The notes beneath the pieces are model-generated. The model worked only from the letters and a program-made list of their open reading frames with translations, did no database searches and had not been told where the DNA came from. DNA of 5,236 nucleotides from an uncultured Flavobacteriales bacterium (lineage in GTDB: Bacteria; Bacteroidota; Bacteroidia; Flavobacteriales; Crocinitomicaceae), in contig CAMPIU010000248.1 in NCBI GenBank assembly GCA_946886545.1, positions 1 through 5,236 on the forward strand, in the 5' to 3' direction. Below are positions 1-5,236 of the stretch, piece after piece (within the stretch, counting starts at the first letter, position 1; each line of letters opens with the position of its first letter). Made by a program: the position numbers and the translations under genes.

Positions 1-2629
1 CCTTTTGAGCCTTGTTTTGCTCATTACCTTCCTGCTTTATGTCTTCAAAGACGACATCATCGACTACGCCATTTCTGAAATCAACAAAACATTAAAGACC
101 GAAGTTCATGTTGACGAGATCGACGTTACATTTTGGGGGACTTTCCCGAATCTGAGCCTGGACTTCAATAATGTATTCATCCAGGATGCTTTTTCCTATT
201 CTACAAAAAAGGATACCTTACTGTTTACAGAGCAAATCCGTCTGAAATTCAACCCGATGGATATTTGGAACGAGAAATACAATGTAAAGAAGATTGACAT
301 CCGTCCGGGAACACTTAAACTGAAGGTCGATAAAAAAGGAGCGGTCAATTACGACATCTTTAAGGAATCTGCCTCCGAAGAGAAAACCAATTTCAACCTG
401 AGTCTGGAATCTATCCATGCAACCGGGATGCGCTTCTCCTATTCGAACAAAGTGAATGAGAACAGTTATAAAACACATGTTCAGGATATTCGTTTAGTCG
501 GAAATTTTACCCAGGACAAATTTGATATTGCAACAAAAGCCAATTTCTATATTCAGCGGATTCAAAACGGATTGGTACCATTTATCATCAATCAGCAAGC
601 TTCAACAAATGTTGATATTCATATCGATCAGGTCGCGGAAACCTTCGGTATTAAGCGCGGAAAATTACTGCTTTCAGGAATTCCCTTTGATTTCGATGTG
701 AGTGTGGATACCAGTGAAGTCAAACTTCGCATTGATGCCAATAAAATTCCCTTAGCAGACCTGGCGAATAAATTAGCGGTTAAAGAGGTGAAAACTGTTT
801 CCGAACTAAAGGGTTCAGGAAGCGCCACATTTCATCTTTCATTCCAAAATAAATTAAAAAAAGACTCCTATCCGAAAGTGGACTGCAATTTCTCCATTGA
901 CAACGGACAACTGACAGAACCAACCAAGGGATTGACACTTCGAAACATTGATTTGAAAGGATATTATTCGACTTTAAAGGGAAAAGACAAAGAAGAATTG
1001 ACCATTAAGAATGTTTCCTTCCAAACAATCAGCGGACCTTTTTCAGGGAAGCTGGCTATTCGCCGTTTTTCCAAACCCAGCTATCACGGAACTGCAAAAG
1101 GCTCTTTAGATCTTGAAGTGATCCATGCACTATTCAAAATACCGAAAATTGAAGAACTTTCCGGCAGAATAAAAGTTAATACCAATTTCCACCTGGAAAC
1201 CGTATTTGAAAATGAGCAGGCTGTTGTAGAGATTGTGGACGGAAACGGAACGGCTTTGATGGATGATGTAGATCTTAGACTTCAAAACGATTCCCGTAAA
1301 TTCTACGATATTTACGGAAACCTCATTCTGAACAGGAGTGATGCTGTTTTGGAAGGTTTGAAGGTACGCTTGGGCGAATCGGATATGGAATTGAACGGAA
1401 GCTTTAATTACATCGATCTGTTCCTGCAGGATAAACATACCCTGGATGTGGCTGTAATTGCCGAAAGCAAGAAAATTAACCTCAAAGATTTCACCAACAC
1501 CATTTCCGGAGATCCGAAAACCACTACCACAAACCGGGAATGGATGTTACCGACACTGATAAACGGAAATGTTAAGTTGAATGTGGACGCAATTCACATG
1601 GACCATCATACGTTCTCACAGATCAATGGCGAAATGACGGTTGGAAACAGGAGTATTTCTATTCAGAAATTGCATGGGATCACGGCAAATGCAACAGTTC
1701 GCGGAACGCTTGCCGTTGTGGAATCTGCTCCCGAATATTTTCAGTTGGCAACCAGTTTGAGTTCGAAAGACATCTATTTCAAACCGATCTTCCGTGAGTG
1801 GAACAATTTTGATCAGGACGTAATCAAAGAAGATAATATCAGCGGCAGAGCTGAAGTTATTTTAGACCTGAAAGCACCATTTGATTTAAGCTACGGAATT
1901 CTTAAAGATGAATTGGAAGCACAAATCCAGTTGAAAATAGTTGGCGGACAGTTGAAAAATGTCAGCACATTCACGGCTCTTACCAAAGATCTGAAAACCA
2001 CCAAGACTAAAATGATCCTGAAAGCCCATGAAATTGATGCATTGCAGGGTAAATTAAATAATATTCAGTTTGAAACGCTGGAAAACACCATCTTTATCAA
2101 AAAGAGTGTGGTCATCATACCAAAAATGGAAATTAAATCCAACGCTATCAATATCACCGTGGATGGGAAACACAAGTTCAACAACGATATCGATTACAAA
2201 TTCGCATTCCGTTTCCGTGAATTAAAACAGCAAAAAGACGAATCCGAATTCGGGATTGTGGAAGACGATGGAACAGGAATTAAAGTATTTGTGCGCATGT
2301 ACGGAAACCTGGATAATCCGATCATCGAATGGGATAAAACTTCGCGCAAGGAAGAAGCAAAGCAAAACCGCGAGGAAGCAAAACAGGAGGCAATCTCGAT
2401 CTTAAAATCGGAATTGGGCTTATTCAAAAAAGATACAACGGTCAAAAAATACCAGCCGCCCAAGAAGGATTACGAAGTTCTGAAAATTGAATTCGGCAAG
2501 GAAGAAGAAGTGAATCCGTTCGAGGAAAAGAAAAAGATCGAAAAGGAAAAAAAAGGACTTAAAAAGTTCGGTGAAAAGCTGAAGGAAAAATCCAAACCGG
2601 ACGAGAAGGAGGAATTTACGGTGGAATAA
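1..2629 (+). CDS. AsmA-like family envelope protein (5' partial)
   Basis: The frame is open to the left edge. The first in-frame start-like codon, TTG at position 5, falls inside a hydrophobic helix (about residues 1-14, counting from that TTG), so the real start is probably a few to some tens of codons upstream. After the membrane helix comes the typical AsmA N-terminus: an amphipathic stretch (DIIDYAISEINKTL), then a beta segment with the conserved FPNLSL at residues 47-52. About 700 residues of alternating beta-strand-like sequence follow, as expected for the repeating beta-groove fold. A conserved C-terminal block ends at GNLDNPIIEWD (767-777). The last 97 residues are a Lys/Glu-rich tail containing a heptad duplication (EEAKQNR/EEAKQEA, 783-796), probably helical. 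Family knowledge suggests an inner-membrane-anchored periplasmic protein related to AsmA/TamB/YhdP, implicated in lipid transport or outer-membrane homeostasis. The specific role here is inference. The family assignment is firm; the substrate is unknown. Confidence 0.88.
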   Translation, partial: LLSLVLLITFLLYVFKDDIIDYAISEINKTLKTEVHVDEIDVTFWGTFPNLSLDFNNVFIQDAFSYSTKKDTLLFTEQIRLKFNPMDIWNEKYNVKKIDIRPGTLKLKVDKKGAVNYDIFKESASEEKTNFNLSLESIHATGMRFSYSNKVNENSYKTHVQDIRLVGNFTQDKFDIATKANFYIQRIQNGLVPFIINQQASTNVDIHIDQVAETFGIKRGKLLLSGIPFDFDVSVDTSEVKLRIDANKIPLADLANKLAVKEVKTVSELKGSGSATFHLSFQNKLKKDSYPKVDCNFSIDNGQLTEPTKGLTLRNIDLKGYYSTLKGKDKEELTIKNVSFQTISGPFSGKLAIRRFSKPSYHGTAKGSLDLEVIHALFKIPKIEELSGRIKVNTNFHLETVFENEQAVVEIVDGNGTALMDDVDLRLQNDSRKFYDIYGNLILNRSDAVLEGLKVRLGESDMELNGSFNYIDLFLQDKHTLDVAVIAESKKINLKDFTNTISGDPKTTTTNREWMLPTLINGNVKLNVDAIHMDHHTFSQINGEMTVGNRSISIQKLHGITANATVRGTLAVVESAPEYFQLATSLSSKDIYFKPIFREWNNFDQDVIKEDNISGRAEVILDLKAPFDLSYGILKDELEAQIQLKIVGGQLKNVSTFTALTKDLKTTKTKMILKAHEIDALQGKLNNIQFETLENTIFIKKSVVIIPKMEIKSNAINITVDGKHKFNNDIDYKFAFRFRELKQQKDESEFGIVEDDGTGIKVFVRMYGNLDNPIIEWDKTSRKEEAKQNREEAKQEAISILKSELGLFKKDTTVKKYQPPKKDYEVLKIEFGKEEEVNPFEEKKKIEKEKKGLKKFGEKLKEKSKPDEKEEFTVE

Positions 2630-2634
2630 ACAGA

Positions 2635-2680
2635 ATGAAAAATGTAGGCGTGCGATTAATCGCACGCCTACATTTTTCAT
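2635..2680. repeat. Perfect 46-bp extragenic palindrome (copy 1)
   Basis: The 46 bases equal their own reverse complement with no mismatch, centred between 2657 and 2658. The core is GCGATTAATCGC (2652-2663). It is flanked by GTAGGCGT on the left and ACGCCTAC on the right, then by AT-rich arms (ATGAAAAAT / ATTTTTCAT). It begins 5 bases after the stop codon of the AsmA-like gene. The same core and GTAGG-type stem recur at 4712-4741 and 4760-4799. GTAG at the foot of a hairpin recalls REP elements mobilised by RAYT (TnpA_REP) transposases, but REPs are usually imperfect palindromes and no RAYT gene is visible here. Confidence 0.93.
2638..2677. terminator. Probable bidirectional intrinsic terminator
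   Basis: The GC-rich part of the stem (2644-2671) is preceded by five A and followed by five T, so transcripts from either strand would form a strong hairpin followed by a short U-run. It lies directly after the AsmA-like gene stop and before the vWA gene, where a terminator is expected. The sequence supports this geometry. Activity is inferred, and the palindrome may have another primary role. Confidence 0.6.
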
Positions 2681-2759
2681 GTCCAATCAAATTCATTTAT
2701 GGATTTTTGAACCCAAACGCATCTTAAGTGTAATTAGTAATAATTCTAAACTGCATGTT

Positions 2760-4697
2760 ATGAGATTCGTTACCTTATTTTACATCCTTTTACTTGGAAC
2801 CGGCGCTGCCTTTTCCCAATCTATTTCCGGAAATATGAACTCCGAAGCTCACAGTGAAGCACTTCGCTACGGGAACGTGGACATTTATAAAGGAGATAAA
2901 TTAGTTGCTTCTGTCCTCACGGATAAATTGGGGAATTTCGCTGTTGCACTGGATACCGGCACATACGTTTGTGTTATGAACTACGCCGGCTATTCTCCCA
3001 TTACCAAAGAAATTAAAGTTACCGGAGATGAGGTGGCCGATTTTAAGATGAAAGTGGACCCGAGTGCTCCTTCAACACATACCACGAAATCTGAAGACGG
3101 TGATTTCAAATCAGGTGCAGTAAAAGAGCTTTCTGAAGTATCCTACAGAGTCGAATCCAAATCTGCCAAAGCATACAAAAGGACGGATGTTTCCTTAGCA
3201 CCTGCCCGGGTTGGAACCGTAATGGCTGCCTCACCAGGAGTTACTGCAAGCGGTCGGACTTCCACTGAAGGAGCTGTGGGAGGACTTGGAACAGGAGCAT
3301 CCGCAAGTTCCAAACTGCTCACAGCCGGTGAAATAAACGATTTTTCCAAGTGGAAGATGTGGCAGGACCTGTCAAAAGGAGAATTGGCAAGCTACCAGAA
3401 AATGTGGCAGATTGCTCCGTCCGGAAGATATACTGTCATGCTCCAATCCGAAAGCGGAATTCCAATTGTGGATGCCATTGTTCAATTGCTTTTGAACCGG
3501 GATGTTGTTTTTACAACAAGAACCGACAATACAGGAAAAGCAGAATGCTGGCTAAGTGTAAAGAATGAAACTCCGGTTGTAAACGGAAAACTATCCATCC
3601 AGATCTTATATAACGGGAAAACGACGACAATTAATAGAGTCAGTGCTTTTGAAAACGGATTGAATCACCAAAAATTGAATATCTCATGCCAGGAGGTAGA
3701 AAATGTCGATGTTGCTTTTGTAGTAGATGCAACAGGCTCTATGGGCGATGAGATCAACTTCTTGAAAGCGGAAATGAGTGATGTTATTTTCCAGTCAAAA
3801 CAAATTAGTAACAAATTGAATTTCCGGTTCGCGAATGTCTATTACAGGGACGCAGGAGATTCATATGTTACTAAGAGCATGAATTTTAATCGAATTTTAT
3901 CGGAATCCGATGTGTTTATTAATCAGCAATATGCCGGTGGTGGAGGTGATTTTCCCGAAGCAATGGATGTGGGCCTGGATTCTGCAATCAATAATTTAAG
4001 CTGGAGCGAAAACGCACGGGCACGGATCTTATTCCTGATTCTCGATGCTCCGCCACACCAAGGTTCTGAAGTCAACGAACGACTTCAGCGTTTAATCCTT
4101 CAGGCAGCCGAGAAAGGCATTCGTATTGTTCCTGTCGGGGCAAGCGGGATTGATAAAAGCACCGAATATTTAATGCGCGCCTTAGCTTTGGGAACAAACG
4201 GAACGTATACTTTCCTGACCGATCACAGCGGAATAGGGAACAGTCACATCAAACCGTCGACAGACAGTTATGAAGTAGAAACATTGAATGCCATTTTGGT
4301 GCGAATCCTGAAAAGCTATACCTACATGCCGGATTGTCAGCAAAACATTCCGGACCTGGCTTTGAACATCCCGGATTCAATCGTGTCAACAATTCAGCCG
4401 TCAGATTCAACAGATAGTAATGCGGTCAAACCGGATCCGAAAGCCCTGAATATTACGTGGAGTTATTATCCGAATCCGACAAACGGGATGATTACGATCC
4501 TTCCGAACACAAATATCAAGGAGTTGTACGTCTCCGATCTGAGTGGAAAAGTACTTCAAATCCTCCCGAAATTGAAAAAAGACGAACGTATCCAGGTCGA
4601 TTTGTCCGGGTATGCAACCGGAATCTACTTAATCCGTTATCTGGATGAAAATAATCATTGGCTGAGCGGGAAGGTTGTTCTTCAACGCACCAGTTAA
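2760..4697 (+). CDS. Secreted vWA-domain protein with T9SS type A sorting domain
   Basis: This 645-residue protein is probably exported through Sec and then the type IX secretion system to the cell surface or medium. The ATG at 2760 is chosen because a clean signal peptide follows at once (MRFVTLFYILLLGTGAAFSQ, cleavage near residue 20). The in-frame ATG at 2679 lies inside the palindrome and would add 27 non-signal residues. Residues about 22-98 form a carboxypeptidase-regulatory-like beta-sandwich (TDKLGNFAVALDTGTYV). Residues 100-185 are a polar, Ser/Gly/Ala-rich linker. Residues about 186-300 hold an LTAGEINDFSKW segment and a second beta-sandwich-like unit (TDNTGKAECWL). The vWA domain spans about 316-500. 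Its MIDAS-type motif is D323-A-T-G-S-M, with GGGGDFPEA at 393-401 and the strand-end Asp in LDAPPH (429-433). The spacing and the YYRD segment (361-364) resemble the vWA of alpha-kinase VwkA-type proteins. A type A sorting domain (YPNPTNG, 570-576) ends the protein. Metal-dependent adhesion or ligand binding is plausible. The ligand is unknown. Confidence 0.92.
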   Translation: MRFVTLFYILLLGTGAAFSQSISGNMNSEAHSEALRYGNVDIYKGDKLVASVLTDKLGNFAVALDTGTYVCVMNYAGYSPITKEIKVTGDEVADFKMKVDPSAPSTHTTKSEDGDFKSGAVKELSEVSYRVESKSAKAYKRTDVSLAPARVGTVMAASPGVTASGRTSTEGAVGGLGTGASASSKLLTAGEINDFSKWKMWQDLSKGELASYQKMWQIAPSGRYTVMLQSESGIPIVDAIVQLLLNRDVVFTTRTDNTGKAECWLSVKNETPVVNGKLSIQILYNGKTTTINRVSAFENGLNHQKLNISCQEVENVDVAFVVDATGSMGDEINFLKAEMSDVIFQSKQISNKLNFRFANVYYRDAGDSYVTKSMNFNRILSESDVFINQQYAGGGGDFPEAMDVGLDSAINNLSWSENARARILFLILDAPPHQGSEVNERLQRLILQAAEKGIRIVPVGASGIDKSTEYLMRALALGTNGTYTFLTDHSGIGNSHIKPSTDSYEVETLNAILVRILKSYTYMPDCQQNIPDLALNIPDSIVSTIQPSDSTDSNAVKPDPKALNITWSYYPNPTNGMITILPNTNIKELYVSDLSGKVLQILPKLKKDERIQVDLSGYATGIYLIRYLDENNHWLSGKVVLQRTS

Positions 4698-4711
4698 AAC
4701 AGGATAAAACA

Positions 4712-4741
4712 TGTAGGGACGCGATGCATCGCGTCCCTATA
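4712..4741. repeat. Extragenic palindrome (copy 2, 26 bp perfect)
   Basis: Positions 4714-4739 form a perfect 26-bp palindrome centred between 4726 and 4727. It extends to 4712-4741 through one G/T position and a T/A pair. The core is GCGATGCATCGC (4721-4732), and the left stem GTAGGGAC (4713-4720) is matched by GTCCCTA on the right. It starts 14 bases after the vWA gene stop codon. The left side carries an A-run (AAAACATGTAGG), but the right side (CCCTATAAATGAT) lacks the T-run seen in the other two copies. As a terminator it would therefore suit minus-strand transcription better than plus-strand. Confidence 0.9.
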
Positions 4742-4759
4742 AATGATAATTGTCCGTTA

Positions 4760-4799
4760 AAAACCGTGGGCGCGCGATTAATCGCGCGCCCACGGTTTT
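4760..4799. repeat. Perfect 40-bp extragenic palindrome (copy 3)
   Basis: All 20 base pairs match, centred between 4779 and 4780. The core GCGATTAATCGC (4774-4785) is identical to copy 1. The stem is GTGGGCGC (4766-4773) paired with GCGCCCAC, closed by CC/GG and an outer AAAA/TTTT arm. It lies 20 bases after the 26-bp perfect part of copy 2, so the two form a closely spaced pair, similar in layout to paired REP units (BIME-like). Confidence 0.93.
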
Positions 4800-4809
4800 A
4801 TATGTTTTT
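4760..4809. terminator. Probable intrinsic terminator after the vWA gene
   Basis: The very GC-rich 16-bp stem (4764-4779 paired with 4780-4795) is followed by TTTT and, after ATATG, by another T-run (4805-4809). On the minus strand it is likewise followed by a U-run from the AAAA at 4760-4763. It is well placed to end vWA transcripts and separate them from the sigma gene. Function is inferred from structure only. Confidence 0.6.
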
Positions 4810-4827
4810 GCATTTTACATTCATCAT

Positions 4828-4860
4828 TTTGCATTATCCATGTAACTTTTTCCATTTTTG
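4828..4860 (+). promoter_or_regulatory. Candidate Bacteroidota-type promoter for the sigma gene
   Basis: TTTG at 4828-4831 and CATTTTTG at 4853-4860 are 21 bases apart. This resembles the Bacteroidota housekeeping pattern TTG-N(about 19)-TAnnTTTG, with one mismatch in the -7 box (C for T). A start of transcription a few bases downstream would leave a leader of roughly 30 nt before the ATG at 4899. The surrounding DNA is T-rich, so a chance match is possible. Confidence 0.33.
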
Positions 4861-4898
4861 TCAAACATACAGTTGTACCCAATGTATGATCAATAAGA

Positions 4899-5236
4899 AT
4901 GAAGGACAAGCAAAACGCATTTCTCAAACTCTACGAACCGGTTCATGAACGGTTTGAACGCTTCTGCAGAGCAAGGGTTTACAACGAAATGGATTTCAGG
5001 GATTTGATGAACGACAGTCTGCTGGTAGCTTATGAAAAGTTCGATTCCCTCAGATCAAAAGAAGCCTTCCTTTCTTTTCTGTTTAGCATTTGTGTACGTG
5101 TTTTAGGGAATTATCACCAAAAGAAGCGGGAAAACCGGATTCCGGAAGGGAGTGCTTATTTGGAAGTTCCGGACAGAAACGCCAATCCGCAATCACAGGC
5201 AGATGTTCATTATTTGTATGAAGCATTGGCACTCTT
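4899..5236 (+). CDS. ECF-like sigma-70 family RNA polymerase sigma factor (3' partial)
   Basis: The frame runs from ATG 4899 to the window edge without a stop, giving 112 codons plus two bases. An in-frame TGA at 4887-4889 and the lack of other start codons between fix this start. There is no Shine-Dalgarno, only an A-rich leader (CAATAAGA), which is usual in Bacteroidota. Residues about 8-80 match sigma region 2: a first helix (FLKLYEPVHERFERFCRARV), then DFRDLMNDSLLVAYEKFDSL (32-51), then FLSFLFSICVRVLGNYHQKKR, the segment expected to contact the -10 element and core polymerase. After a linker (about 81-100), QADVHYLYEALAL looks like the start of region 4. The -35-binding helix-turn-helix lies beyond the edge. 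ECF factors are usually about 160-200 residues, so most of region 4 is missing. No anti-sigma gene is visible, and the regulon cannot be inferred. Confidence 0.85.
   Translation, partial: MKDKQNAFLKLYEPVHERFERFCRARVYNEMDFRDLMNDSLLVAYEKFDSLRSKEAFLSFLFSICVRVLGNYHQKKRENRIPEGSAYLEVPDRNANPQSQADVHYLYEALAL

Noticed and set aside
2420..2686. Minus-strand open frame rich in F and L opposite the AsmA-like tail
   Set aside because: It is the antisense of a Lys/Glu-rich coding stretch (AAG/GAA reads as CTT/TTC), which automatically gives an F/L-rich pseudo-membrane protein.
2702..2750. Possible promoter for the vWA gene (GATTTTTG at 2702-2709, or TTG 2707-2709 with TA-rich DNA at 2731)
   Set aside because: The first has no TTG at a suitable distance upstream. 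The second lacks the TTTG half of the -7 box. A promoter must exist here if the terminator works, but I cannot place it.
2635..4799. Palindromes as ends of an insertion sequence or composite element carrying the vWA gene
   Set aside because: There is no transposase or target-site duplication, and the intervening gene is an ordinary T9SS cargo gene. The palindromes are complete in themselves rather than half-sites.
2635..4799. CRISPR array or riboswitch reading of the palindromic intergenic regions
   Set aside because: There are only three copies with irregular spacing and no spacer structure. No metabolite-binding RNA fold is recognisable beyond simple hairpins.
4658..4948. Open frame of 96 codons (+) spanning the vWA gene end, both palindromes and the sigma gene start
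   Set aside because: It overlaps two better-supported genes out of frame, translates the palindromes, and has no recognisable domain.

Overview
The window fits a member of the phylum Bacteroidota, and the gene content suggests the Flavobacteriia or a neighbouring class. The evidence is a secreted protein ending in a type IX secretion (T9SS) type A sorting domain (YPNPTNG motif), an AsmA-like protein of the Bacteroidota type, an ECF-like sigma factor, and start codons without Shine-Dalgarno sequences. I cannot name a genus.

There are three genes, all on the + strand. (1) 1-2629 is the C-terminal part, nearly the whole protein, of an AsmA-like envelope protein. Its true start lies just left of the window. 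(2) 2760-4697 is a complete secreted protein with a signal peptide, a carboxypeptidase-regulatory-like beta-sandwich, a low-complexity linker, a second beta-sandwich-like segment, a von Willebrand A (vWA) domain with a MIDAS-type DxTGS motif, and a C-terminal T9SS sorting domain. (3) 4899 to the right edge is the N-terminal 112 codons of an ECF-like sigma-70 factor. It covers region 2 and the beginning of region 4 and is cut by the window end.

The genes are separated by striking DNA palindromes. A perfect 46-bp palindrome sits between genes 1 and 2. A 26-bp palindrome and a perfect 40-bp palindrome lie 20 bp apart between genes 2 and 3. All three share the core GCGATNNATCGC, flanked by a GT(A/G)GG-type stem. 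Several stem positions differ between copies, but the two arms change together. This is a family of extragenic palindromic repeats, and it is the most notable non-coding content of the window. Two copies also have A-run/T-run arms and could act as bidirectional intrinsic terminators, so the three genes are probably separate transcription units.

The genes do not form an obvious pathway. The first two are cell-envelope or surface proteins, and the third is a regulator whose targets cannot be read from this window. No RNA gene, CRISPR array, transposase or minus-strand gene was seen.
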